A stretch of 64,000 nucleotides of DNA from Paenibacillus sp. FSL W8-0426 (GTDB lineage Bacteria; Bacillota; Bacilli; Paenibacillales; Paenibacillaceae). Below the pieces are notes generated by a model. It searched no databases. It was not told the origin of the DNA and saw only the letters and a list, made by a program, of their open reading frames with translations. A program made the translations under genes and the position numbers. Positions 26,818 to 35,253 of this stretch are shown piece after piece (position 1 is the first letter of the stretch; every line of letters starts with the position of its first letter). The stretch covers positions 6,845,550 to 6,909,549 of the forward strand of contig NZ_CP150203.1 in NCBI RefSeq assembly GCF_037969725.1. Direction: 5' to 3'.

Positions 26818-28805
26818 TCGAACAGCCCCTCTTCCTTTTCGATTTCAGCCAGTACGTTCATCAGCCGTTTTTCTGCCTCTCCCAGCGATCCTTCCAGCTG
26901 AACAGCCGCATTGGTCAAATGCCCGCCGCCGCCGAGCCGTTCCATGACGACCTGTACGTTCATGCGGCCGAGCGATCTTGCACTGATTCCGATCAGCCCG
27001 TCCGGACGCTCGCTGATCACAAATGAAGCGACGACGTCGTTCATGTTCAGCAAGGTGTCCGCCACTTGGGCGATCATCATTTGCGGGAGCTTGCTGCCGC
27101 GTTCAGTGACCGCAAGCGCAATGTTCCCATATACCATTTTAGCATGCTTTATGATTTCTGCCTTAGCAATATATTCTGACAGATTTTCTTTCATCAGCCG
27201 CTGGATCATGATGGTATCTGCACCACTTCTGCGCAGGAAGCCGGCCGCCTCGAACGTTCTTGACCCGGTATGCAGCGCGAAATGCTTCGTATCCACCGTA
27301 ATTCCCGCGAGCAGCGCCGTCGCTTCCAGCGGCGTGAACTGTACCTTGTCATGGATATATTGCAACAGCTCGGTAACAAGCTCGGCAGCCGATGAAGCGT
27401 AAGGCTCAAGATAAATCAGCACAGCGTCGTTAATGAATTCCTCGCCGCGGCGGTGGTGGTCCACCACGACTACGCGCGTAGCGGCCTGTACCAGCTTGGG
27501 CTCCATCGTCATGGAGGCTTTGTGGGTATCGACAACGACGAGCAGCGTGTGCTCGGTCATGACCTGGGTTGCCTGTTCGGGCGAAATAAAGGCTTTGGCC
27601 AACTTTTCGTCCTTGTTCACCAGCTCCATCATTCGTTCAATGGACGGATTTACCCCATCCAGGACGATGCGTGCCTCCACATTGTACAGGCTGGCCGCTT
27701 TCCACACCCCGATGGAAGCGCCGATCGCATCCATATCGGGCATTTTATGCCCCATAATAATGACCCGATCGCTCTCCTGCATAAGATCCCGCAAAGCATG
27801 CGCAATGACCCGGGCGCGAACCCGCGTCCGTTTCTCGACGGCATTGGACTTGCCGCCATAGAAGGACAGCCGCTGTCCCGATTTGACGGCAGCCTGGTCG
27901 CCGCCGCGTCCTAGCGCCATATCGAGACTGGACTGAGCAAGCTCTCCCAGCTCGCTAATGCTATCCGAACCAAAGGCCAGCCCGATGCTAAGCGTCATCG
28001 GCACCTTGAGATCGGCGGTCATTTCCCGCACCTCGTCCAGAATGACAAACCGGCTCTGCTCCAGTTCCTGCAGCGCCTTGTGGTTCAGCATCATCAGGTA
28101 GCGGTCGGACGACAAACGGCGCAAATACACTTCGTACCGCTTCGCCCAAGCCGTGATTTCGCTGGTTACGCGGGCAATCAGCGAGGTGCGCTGCTGGTCG
28201 TCCATGCCTTGTGCCGCCTCGTCCAGATTGTCGAGCACCAGAATGCCCAGCGCGATTCGTTCATTTTCGTACTTATCCCGGAGAACAGCCAACTCGGTAA
28301 TTTCATACACGTACACGTACCGTTCCAGCGGGTTATGGATGACGCCGTAATATCGGTCATCGAGTTGGAACTCGTCGTGCAGTTCCTTGGATGCCGCGTC
28401 TTTCGATCCGTCCTTCTTTTCTTTCGGCTGCGGCAGCTTTGGAAACAGATGGGTTAGCGTGCTGCCCACCATCGTTTTCTCCTGAAACATATCCGCCACA
28501 AAGCGGTTATGCCATTCTACCGTACGGTCTTCGCTGTACAGCACAATGCCGAAGGGAAGCATGTTTACCGCTTCCCCCTCCATCCGTTTGATGCGTATGG
28601 ATAATCCGTTAATGTAATCATTCAATTCCCGGCGAAAGGCAAGCTCCGCTTTGATCATGACAATGCCGAGCGCCGAAGCGAGTATCAGGCTGATCAAACC
28701 AAGCGTCCAGTTGTAAATGGTCACGAACATGACCAGCAGGAGCAATAGAATAAACGCCCATACGGTATAGTAGCCGTGCCAGCGCTTCTTCAGAAATTTA
28801 GGCAT
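26814..28805 (-). CDS. gdpP: Cyclic-di-AMP phosphodiesterase GdpP
   Basis: A 663-residue membrane enzyme that hydrolyses c-di-AMP to pApA and so affects potassium balance, wall stress and beta-lactam tolerance. Order: two N-terminal membrane segments, a PAS-like domain, a degenerate GGDEF domain ([10 protein letters not shown] at the signature), then DHH ([24 protein letters not shown]) and DHHA1 ([10 protein letters not shown]). All the expected metal-binding motifs are visible. It lies 11 bp after yybS. Confidence 0.96.
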   Translation of the reverse strand: MPKFLKKRWHGYYTVWAFILLLLLVMFVTIYNWTLGLISLILASALGIVMIKAELAFRRELNDYINGLSIRIKRMEGEAVNMLPFGIVLYSEDRTVEWHNRFVADMFQEKTMVGSTLTHLFPKLPQPKEKKDGSKDAASKELHDEFQLDDRYYGVIHNPLERYVYVYEITELAVLRDKYENERIALGILVLDNLDEAAQGMDDQQRTSLIARVTSEITAWAKRYEVYLRRLSSDRYLMMLNHKALQELEQSRFVILDEVREMTADLKVPMTLSIGLAFGSDSISELGELAQSSLDMALGRGGDQAAVKSGQRLSFYGGKSNAVEKRTRVRARVIAHALRDLMQESDRVIIMGHKMPDMDAIGASIGVWKAASLYNVEARIVLDGVNPSIERMMELVNKDEKLAKAFISPEQATQVMTEHTLLVVVDTHKASMTMEPKLVQAATRVVVVDHHRRGEEFINDAVLIYLEPYASSAAELVTELLQYIHDKVQFTPLEATALLAGITVDTKHFALHTGSRTFEAAGFLRRSGADTIMIQRLMKENLSEYIAKAEIIKHAKMVYGNIALAVTERGSKLPQMMIAQVADTLLNMNDVVASFVISERPDGLIGISARSLGRMNVQVVMERLGGGGHLTNAAVQLEGSLGEAEKRLMNVLAEIEKEEGLFE

Positions 28806-28816
28806 GACTCATCACC

Positions 28817-29737
28817 CTATCGTTTTGGTTTCGAAATTGCCTCTCGAAGCGGGAACGCCAGATCAATGATCCCGATAATCCGAAGCGGCCCAATGAAAAA
28901 GACGGCGGCGGCCAGCAGATAGGGGATTACCGGATTCCATTTCCTCACATGGGACAAGAAAAAGAAAAAACCGATAGCTTGAATCATGAAGCCCAAATTG
29001 ATTAGCGGCGACAGATTGGCCGCGATCATCGTCCAATACGTCCCGTCGCTTTGTCTTGACACGACCTCGAAGATCAATGCAAGGAAGTAGTACCAGATCA
29101 ACGCGCGTGGCATTCTCCATTCGCGTGCAGGCGGCAATTTGGACACCGTCACGCCCATAACACTCAGGATGGGACGAGCGACTGCATGCGTGATAAGAGC
29201 CATCACCATAGAGGTGACAACCAGTGCAAACGGAATCATGAGCTGCGTCTGTCTCGCCACGTCCTGCGTCATTTCCGGCGTCCATACAAAACCGTTAACC
29301 ATCTGTGTGGATGATCCGGTTAATGGTTCGACCGTCAATTGAACCACATCGGTAATATAGCCGGACAGGTCGAACTGGAAAAATACAGTGCCTAAAAGCA
29401 AAAGGAACAAATATTCCCCCAGCATCGCACCCATTCCTGACATCAAAGCAAACAGAGCCGATTTCCTTTTCTTATAAGCATTACCCATAATCATGGCAGG
29501 AATCGTGAAAATCACGAGCAATAACAAATATATGGGACTGATCATCAACAAAATGACGGCTACCGGCACGAGATGCCATACAAAGGACTTCACCGATAAG
29601 GACGCGTACAATACGACTCCCGGAACCAGCACGAAAAAGATCGCGAGCACCGATAGAGGCGTTGGCAGCGAAAGCAACAAGAGCAAATACACGACGCTCC
29701 AAACGGCCGTTTTAAAGCTAAATTTCAACAATTTCAC
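28817..29737 (-). CDS. yybS: YybS family (DUF2232) multi-pass membrane protein
   Basis: A 306-residue hydrophobic protein with about eight membrane segments and no obvious catalytic motif, always found next to gdpP-rplI in Bacillales. Its function is unknown; the fold is S-component-like in related families. The start is GTG 29737, overlapping the upstream stop by 4 bp; TTG codons at 29731/29728 are alternatives. Confidence 0.87.
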   Translation of the reverse strand: MKLLKFSFKTAVWSVVYLLLLLSLPTPLSVLAIFFVLVPGVVLYASLSVKSFVWHLVPVAVILLMISPIYLLLLVIFTIPAMIMGNAYKKRKSALFALMSGMGAMLGEYLFLLLLGTVFFQFDLSGYITDVVQLTVEPLTGSSTQMVNGFVWTPEMTQDVARQTQLMIPFALVVTSMVMALITHAVARPILSVMGVTVSKLPPAREWRMPRALIWYYFLALIFEVVSRQSDGTYWTMIAANLSPLINLGFMIQAIGFFFFLSHVRKWNPVIPYLLAAAVFFIGPLRIIGIIDLAFPLREAISKPKR

Positions 29738-30036
29738 CTCTTACGCATATGATCTTCGAGCGCGGATATATCCTGGTACCAGTCTTCCAACTGGTGACCT
29801 TCCGATTTGTGCTTTTTCAGTTTCTCTACTAGCAGTGCATCCAGATCCTTGAACGGAATACCAAGCCTGCGGCCCAATATGTACACGCTCATCATCAGAC
29901 TGGCGAGACTGTCCCCGATTCGGGAGGTGCTGCCTTCCCATAACGCTTTGAACAATCGGGACACCTGGTCAAGCACTTCGGTCTTCAGCCATTCAATCAC
30001 TTTAGCGCGTTTGGCTACATCCAGTTCTTTAGGCAT
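29734..30036 (-). CDS. MazG-like family protein
   Basis: A helical protein of about 100 residues (MPKELDVAKRAKVIEWLKTEVLDQVSRLFKALWEGSTSRIGDSLASLMMSVYILGRRLG...) similar to the MazG-like proteins preceding yybS-gdpP in Bacillales. The Glu-rich metal site of true MazG pyrophosphatases is not evident, so enzymatic activity is doubtful. Start ATG 30036 or GTG 30051, the latter touching GGGGAGA. First gene of the yybS-gdpP-rplI-dnaB unit, with an extended -10 promoter upstream. Confidence 0.78.
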   Translation of the reverse strand: MPKELDVAKRAKVIEWLKTEVLDQVSRLFKALWEGSTSRIGDSLASLMMSVYILGRRLGIPFKDLDALLVEKLKKHKSEGHQLEDWYQDISALEDHMRKR

Positions 30037-30077
30037 ATTAGCGAAAGTCACTCTCCCCGGAAAAAGCTTTATTCTCC

Positions 30078-30106
30078 ATTATAGCATAAAAAGGGGGGTG
30101 TAAAAA
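30078..30106 (-). promoter_or_regulatory. Extended -10 promoter of the mazG-like operon
   Basis: Minus strand TGC-TATAAT (-10 at 30078-30083) with a weak -35 TTTTTA 17 nt upstream. It overlaps the preceding terminator. Confidence 0.6.
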
Positions 30107-30117
30107 TGTTCCCCCTT
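30087..30117 (-). terminator. Terminator of the CBS-domain gene
   Basis: Minus strand AAGGGGG ... CCCCCCTT followed by TTTATG. About 90 bp past the CBS stop. Confidence 0.65.
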
Positions 30118-30206
30118 GGCAATGCCCCAAGCTGTCTCCTTGGATAAGGTTATGCTTAACATGATACCGAAAAGCACGGATTATCCCTTTTCTGCAACCG
30201 ATTTTT

Positions 30207-30638
30207 TCAAATGGATTTGGCCTTGAGCGTTTCCTTGGCAACGATGCCTTCACAATATTCGATAATTTGGCTGCGCCGCACAATGCCGATAAATCGTTCC
30301 ATGTCATCCACGACGGGTACAAAGTTCTGAACTTTGGCCAGATTGATCAAATCCTCCATGTTGGCATTGATCGATACCGGCTTGATATCAAGCCGCAGCG
30401 GAACGTCCTTGAGCAAAAACTTTGAAGCGTTTTCAAATGAAATCTTCCCTTCGGAGTTCTTCATGTGCCACAACAAGTCGCCCTCAGTCACGGTACCGAT
30501 ATATTTGCCTTCCTTATTCAAAATGGGCACCGCCGTAAATCGATGATATTCCATCCGTTCCAACGTTTGCCTGAGTGTAGAATCCGACGTTACGCATGTT
30601 ACCTCTTGCTTGGGCAATAGAAAAAATGCAATATTCAT
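30207..30638 (-). CDS. CBS domain protein (pair)
   Basis: A 143-residue stand-alone Bateman module: CBS1 about 6-65 (HRFTAVPILNKEGKYIGTVTEGDLLW) and CBS2 about 80-135 (FVPVVDDMERFIGIVRRSQIIEY). It likely binds an adenine nucleotide and acts as a sensor. Similar short CBS proteins (CbpB/DarB type) bind c-di-AMP in Firmicutes, which is of interest next to gdpP, but that is inference. GGGAGG lies upstream of ATG 30638. Confidence 0.88.
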   Translation of the reverse strand: MNIAFFLLPKQEVTCVTSDSTLRQTLERMEYHRFTAVPILNKEGKYIGTVTEGDLLWHMKNSEGKISFENASKFLLKDVPLRLDIKPVSINANMEDLINLAKVQNFVPVVDDMERFIGIVRRSQIIEYCEGIVAKETLKAKSI

Positions 30639-30744
30639 ACCCTTGCGTGTCCTCCCTTGTCCTACATACTCAAAAGTTTCTCCAAACTTTATTATACGGG
30701 TTATAACACGTGATGTTCCAATCGGGGGAACTCCCTGCGAAAAA

Positions 30745-30783
30745 GAAAAAAAACAGCAGCCCGTAAAACACGCACTGCTGCCC
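30745..30783 (-). terminator. Terminator of the LCP gene
   Basis: Stem CAGCAG / CTGCTG with a longer imperfect base, followed on the minus strand by a run of T residues. Confidence 0.75.
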
Positions 30784-30820
30784 TGTTCTCATCACACATC
30801 GCTGGTATAGAATGGTTGGA

Positions 30821-31855
30821 TTACTCGATCTTCTGCCGATCGGGAATCATCAGTGAGCCGACTGGGGTCGATTCATCCATCCAGTTCGTAATCAGCTCTT
30901 TGGCATATTGGACATCCTTCTCATCGGCCTTGCCATAGTAGATGCCATCCTTGCGCATCCCCTCGCCGAGAATCGTAAAGCTGGAAATTTGCGGCTTCTC
31001 CTGGGTCAACACCTGTTTGGCCAGGTCAATGATGAAGGAAGGCTGCATATCGGTCTGAAAATTGTCTCCCATGATCTGCAGCAGCTCCGGAATCTTGCCA
31101 ATTTGATTGAGATTAAGCATTTCGTTCGCCATGGCGTTCAGGAAAATCTGCTGCCGTTTGGTCCGGTTAAAGTCGCTATCCTCACGGTACCTCACGTAGT
31201 AAAGGGCTTCCTGACCATCATAGATGGGTTTGCCGCCTTCAATGGTGAACTGTACATGATCCGGGTTTTTGTTCACGATATCCTCTTCAATGGGCAGCTT
31301 CACGCCGCCAAGCGCATCGACCACTTTTCGGATTCCATCAAAATTGATCGTGGCATAGTACCCGACATCGGCATCTAAAAATTTCTCCACCGTATTGATG
31401 GACATATTCTCTCCGCCAAAAGCGTAGGCATGCGCGATCTTGTCGTAATCGTCTTCGCCATCCTTGTTAGCATCCCGCCCTACAATCTGTACATAGGTAT
31501 CGCGCGGAATAGATACCAGCAGCACCCTTGACTCCTTTGGACGCACAACGGCATACATGACCGTGTCGGAGCGTCCGCGGGTTTTCTCATAGGCGCGCTT
31601 GTCGGACCCGAGCAGCAGCACGGAGAATGGTTTCTCGCGATATACGATCGGATCAGGCGTTTTATTGCCTTCCTGCGGTACGTATGATCTGGAGAGCGAG
31701 TCTTCGACCGTGCCCGCCAGAAACAGATCGAATGCAGCCACAGCGAGCTGCTGGCGGAACAAATAACCGCCAACTAATAGTACGACGAGTGATAAGAGCG
31801 TTATATATAGGCCTTTTCTTTTTTTCTTTTTCTTCTCTTTAGTTCTTCTTGTCAT
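30821..31855 (-). CDS. LytR-CpsA-Psr (LCP) family ligase
   Basis: A 344-residue membrane-anchored phosphotransferase that attaches teichoic acids or other anionic polymers to peptidoglycan. Lys-rich N-terminus, one membrane segment (LYITLLSLVVLLVGGYLF), then the LCP domain with conserved Arg/Asp residues in LLGSDKRAYEKTRGRSDTVM, SIPRDTYVQI and YYVRYREDSDFNRTKRQQ. GAAGGA precedes ATG 31855. Confidence 0.93.
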   Translation of the reverse strand: MTRRTKEKKKKKRKGLYITLLSLVVLLVGGYLFRQQLAVAAFDLFLAGTVEDSLSRSYVPQEGNKTPDPIVYREKPFSVLLLGSDKRAYEKTRGRSDTVMYAVVRPKESRVLLVSIPRDTYVQIVGRDANKDGEDDYDKIAHAYAFGGENMSINTVEKFLDADVGYYATINFDGIRKVVDALGGVKLPIEEDIVNKNPDHVQFTIEGGKPIYDGQEALYYVRYREDSDFNRTKRQQIFLNAMANEMLNLNQIGKIPELLQIMGDNFQTDMQPSFIIDLAKQVLTQEKPQISSFTILGEGMRKDGIYYGKADEKDVQYAKELITNWMDESTPVGSLMIPDRQKIE

Positions 31856-32229
31856 TCGCGGATTCCTTCTTCACTCTCAAAATGAATTGCCAATCTACAC
31901 TTAACCGCCTGGAATGCGTTCTGACACAATGTTGCCTGACGTCCCCCGTCCTGAAACAGGGTACCTTATGCTCGTTCTATTGTAAACACTGCTGCTCCGC
32001 GAAAAGTTACAATCTGGTTAAAAGAAAAGAACAGCTTTCCCTTCATGAACGAGCCTGTGGCCATTCGAATCCCTGTCCCTGCCTGAAAGGGAGAAGCAGA
32101 TCGGTTGGATCAGCCTCGAATATTTCTTCAACAGGATTTGGAAATCCGAACACACGCGGATCAGAGAATGCTGCACTCGTATAGCAGATCGCTCTCCTTT
32201 CCATCCATATATGAAATGATACACCGGAT
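31856..32229. other. Gene-free stretch between the LCP and MFS genes
   Basis: 374 bp holding the LCP promoter region; no convincing coding frame on either strand. Confidence 0.45.
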
Positions 32230-33819
32230 TCAGCTGTTCGTCACGGCCTCGTTTGACTGAAGGCTTTTCTCCCGGCTGCGAATGCGTCCCGTAATCAGCG
32301 CCGCCACAAGCGTAAGCACACTGAAGATTACAGCCGACCAGAATAAGCCGCTATAACCCTGTCCGGTCGTCTGATGCACAGCCTCCAGCAGCGTATCGCG
32401 AATGCCCTGATCGGGGATTTGCGCCAGTCCCTCCGTCAGACTGGATACATCACTGCTCGCGGCCCCTTCGGATGCGAATTGATCCATCATTTCCGGCTGG
32501 ACCTGGATGCCTTTGTCGGTGAACGCATGCTGGACATTCGTGCCCAGGTTCGTAAACGAGCGAGCAAGGAAGCCGGCGAAAATCGTAGGCGCAATCGCCA
32601 TGGCCATCTGGCGGAACAACGAACTGGTCGCTACGGCGATCCCCTTGTTGTTCTCACCCGCTTGTTCCGTAACAAGCACATTCACGGGTGCTCCCAGCAT
32701 CATGCCGAAGCCGATACCGACCAGCACGCTCGCAATGACGAACTGCCAGAGGTCTTCCACCCATAGCGGGAAGAGCAAGAAACCGACGGCAGACAGGAGA
32801 CCCGCTACCGATAGCGTCCAGATCGGCCCTTTACGATCGACAAGGTACCCGCCGCCGCCCGCGCCGATGCCGGATGCAAGGGCCAGCGGCGTAAACCAAT
32901 AGCCGGAAGCCGTGTTGGACACGCCCAAATACTGCTCGACGAAACCAGGGATAAAGATGACCGATGCCAGAATGGCTCCGGAGAAAAACGCGATAAGCAG
33001 CGTCCAGCGAAAAGAAGCGATACCGAGAAGCCGCGTAGACACCACAGGCTCGCGGCGTGTTCCTTCCAGCCTTTTCTCAAGGTAGTAGAAAATAATCAGG
33101 ATAGCGATGCCTCCGGCGAAGAATCCGTAAAACATAGGGGATACGATGCTCTCCAGCATGTTGACGCCATCCAGATTGCTGAAGCTGTACATCAGACTGA
33201 GCACCCCGAGCGTTAGGACCGCTATGCCGCTCCAGTCTACAGCCGCTTTGTTGAGTTCCTGCTCCTCCTGGATATAACGGATGCCTGCCACAAACAATAG
33301 AATCGCAATCGGCACGTTAATGAGAAACAACCAATGCCAGTTGCCCGTAACATCCAGAATAAACGAACCGACGTTAGGCCCAAGAATGGCCGCGATGCCG
33401 TTCATGCCCCCCAGGATCCCCAAAGCGCTTCCTTGTCGTTCTGCCGGAAAACGGCTTAATACATAAGAGCTCGCAATGATAAATATCCCGCCGCCGCCAA
33501 GCGCTTGAATAACGCGAGATATCAGGAAAAACGTAAAGGACGTGCTCAAGGCGACGAGCAACGAGCCGATGCCAAACAGAGCAACCTCAATCAAAAACAG
33601 CTTCTTGCGGCCATAACGGTCCGACAGCTTGCCTGCAATGGGCACGCTGACTGCAAGGCCCAGCGTATACAGCGTGATCGTCCACGCCCCCCATGTTGGC
33701 GTCACGCCGAACGAAGCGTTCAGCGTTGTAAGCGACGAAGTAATAATGCCGTTATCCAATGCTGCCATAAAAACGCCGACCGCGAATAAAATGAGCGGCC
33801 ATTTCATCTGTCTTTGCAT
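32230..33819 (-). CDS. MFS multidrug transporter, DHA2 (EmrB/QacA) type, 14 TM
   Basis: A 529-residue proton-driven exporter with about 14 membrane segments. DHA2 features are DNGIITSSLTTL in TM1, GKLSDRYGRKKLFLIEV (motif A), and RVIQALGGGGIF. The insert near 420-470 is extracytoplasmic. Substrate unknown, probably cationic or hydrophobic drugs. AGGAGG precedes ATG 33819. A TetR-type palindrome lies about 75 bp upstream, but no TetR gene is adjacent. Confidence 0.93.
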   Translation of the reverse strand: MQRQMKWPLILFAVGVFMAALDNGIITSSLTTLNASFGVTPTWGAWTITLYTLGLAVSVPIAGKLSDRYGRKKLFLIEVALFGIGSLLVALSTSFTFFLISRVIQALGGGGIFIIASSYVLSRFPAERQGSALGILGGMNGIAAILGPNVGSFILDVTGNWHWLFLINVPIAILLFVAGIRYIQEEQELNKAAVDWSGIAVLTLGVLSLMYSFSNLDGVNMLESIVSPMFYGFFAGGIAILIIFYYLEKRLEGTRREPVVSTRLLGIASFRWTLLIAFFSGAILASVIFIPGFVEQYLGVSNTASGYWFTPLALASGIGAGGGGYLVDRKGPIWTLSVAGLLSAVGFLLFPLWVEDLWQFVIASVLVGIGFGMMLGAPVNVLVTEQAGENNKGIAVATSSLFRQMAMAIAPTIFAGFLARSFTNLGTNVQHAFTDKGIQVQPEMMDQFASEGAASSDVSSLTEGLAQIPDQGIRDTLLEAVHQTTGQGYSGLFWSAVIFSVLTLVAALITGRIRSREKSLQSNEAVTNS

Positions 33820-33862
33820 TTCGCTGCCTCCTGATTCATAAAGTAGGTTTCGTTCTCTTCCT

Positions 33863-33913
33863 TATACATGTATATTAAACGACAACAATCCAAAATGACT
33901 CATTGGTCATTTT
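33863..33913. promoter_or_regulatory. Palindromes upstream of the MFS gene
   Basis: AAAATGAC-tcattg-GTCATTTT (33892-33913) is a spaced inverted repeat of the kind bound by TetR-family repressors of drug pumps. TATACATGTATA (33863-33874) is a second perfect palindrome nearer the gene, possibly part of the promoter. Confidence 0.5.
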
Positions 33914-33957
33914 AAAGCAAATGGAATTCCTATGTCAATTTATGAGTAATCCAATGA

Positions 33958-33997
33958 AAAATGCCCCCTTGGTTTCAATAACCTGGCGGCATTCTTG
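33958..33997 (-). terminator. Terminator of the DacF-like gene
   Basis: Long hairpin with arms AATGCC..CC..GGTT and AACC..GG..GGCATT, ending in TTTTTC on the minus strand. Confidence 0.7.
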
Positions 33998-34077
33998 ACG
34001 AGCTGCACGGGTTGCCCTTAACGAGAGCCGAACCCGTATACTCTATATATGTAGATTTGTTCACGTCCGCGCTGAAA

Positions 34078-34968
34078 CTACTGCTTGCTCGTAAAGCCAT
34101 AGTTCAATAATTTGCGCGTTTCCACAAAGCGCCCTTCCTGCGTCTCGCTGCCAAACACCACCGAGATCAGGCGCTTGCCGCTCCGTTCGGCCGTCCCGAC
34201 AAAATGATATCCGTCCTCTTGATCAAATCCTGTCTTGAGGCCGTCTCCTCCGTCATAGGCATACGGCCCATCTATGGAAGGCAGCATCCAGTTGGTATTG
34301 CTGACGTACATGCCCTTCTGATTCATGGATACCTGAATTTGACTGGAGATCTTCAGAATTTCCGGATGATGACGGATCAAATAATAGGCCAGGTTGCATG
34401 CATCAAGCGCCGTCATGGAGCTATCGCCTTGGATGGCATCAGGTCTATGGGGACCAAGGAGCTCTGTGTGCAGCCCGGTGGAGTTGGCAAAGTGCGTGCT
34501 TTCCGACAAACCGATCTCGGCCGCCTTGCGATTCATCGCATCCACGAAGGCAGACTCCGATCCGCCGATATGCTCGGCGAGCGCAATCGTTGCATCATTC
34601 GCCGAATACAGCGAAACAACATTGAACAGTTCGCGTACGGTGAACCGATCCCCTTGCTTCAACGATAACTGCTTCCCTCCCACCGAGCTCGCATATTGGC
34701 TGATGGCCACCGGATCGTCCCAGTTCACCTCACCATTGGAGATGGCATCCATCACCAGCAGTTCCGTCATAATTTTACTAATGCCTGCAGGGGATACTTG
34801 ATTGGAACCATTATAATCGAGAATAATCTGTTTCGTTCCTGCATCCATCAACACGGCAGATGCAGCCTTGATGGCCGGCTTGCCTACCAACATGCCAGGC
34901 TGTATTCCTACATATATAATGACCAGCAAAGCTAGCAAAATGCTTGTCCGTTTCCAACGTTTTTTCAC
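34078..34968 (-). CDS. DacF-like D-alanyl-D-alanine carboxypeptidase homologue lacking the catalytic serine
   Basis: S11-family penicillin-binding-protein fold, 296 residues, with an N-terminal membrane anchor or signal (about 8-28). The usual SxxK motif (PASMTK) here reads Pro60-Ala-Gly62-Ile-Ser-Lys65: the nucleophile position is Gly, while Lys65 is kept. The SxN motif (Ser122-Ala-Asn124) and KTG (Lys245-Thr-Gly247) are intact. It may be a non-catalytic wall-binding or regulatory protein. About 90 residues shorter than typical DacF/DacA, lacking the C-terminal beta domain and amphipathic anchor. GTG start at 34968 with AAGAGGTGA upstream. Confidence 0.85.
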   Translation of the reverse strand: MKKRWKRTSILLALLVIIYVGIQPGMLVGKPAIKAASAVLMDAGTKQIILDYNGSNQVSPAGISKIMTELLVMDAISNGEVNWDDPVAISQYASSVGGKQLSLKQGDRFTVRELFNVVSLYSANDATIALAEHIGGSESAFVDAMNRKAAEIGLSESTHFANSTGLHTELLGPHRPDAIQGDSSMTALDACNLAYYLIRHHPEILKISSQIQVSMNQKGMYVSNTNWMLPSIDGPYAYDGGDGLKTGFDQEDGYHFVGTAERSGKRLISVVFGSETQEGRFVETRKLLNYGFTSKQ

Positions 34969-35082
34969 CGACGATCACCTCTTATAGATATAGACGAACG
35001 AAAGAGGCATTTTGTCTGCGATTTTTTTAAAAAAAGTTAAATTTTTTTTATCTTTTTGTTACCAATGCAAATTAAATAAAAA

Positions 35083-35127
35083 AACATGGACCCTGAACAC
35101 CCGTGCAAGGCGTACAGAATCCATGTT
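35083..35127 (-). terminator. Terminator of the opp operon
   Basis: Stem AACATGGA / TCCATGTT extended by CTG/CAG, followed on the minus strand by TTTTTTTATTTAA. About 125 bp past the oppA stop. Confidence 0.8.
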
Positions 35128-35253
35128 ATTCAAGGCTTTTACGCACAACCGATTTCATAAAGGACCCCAAATCCTAATCGGTGTTAAATCATCAGATGTA
35201 ACCTTTTCCTGTAATTAAGGCACTTATAATTAAGAACATAATTTCAAGTGAAG

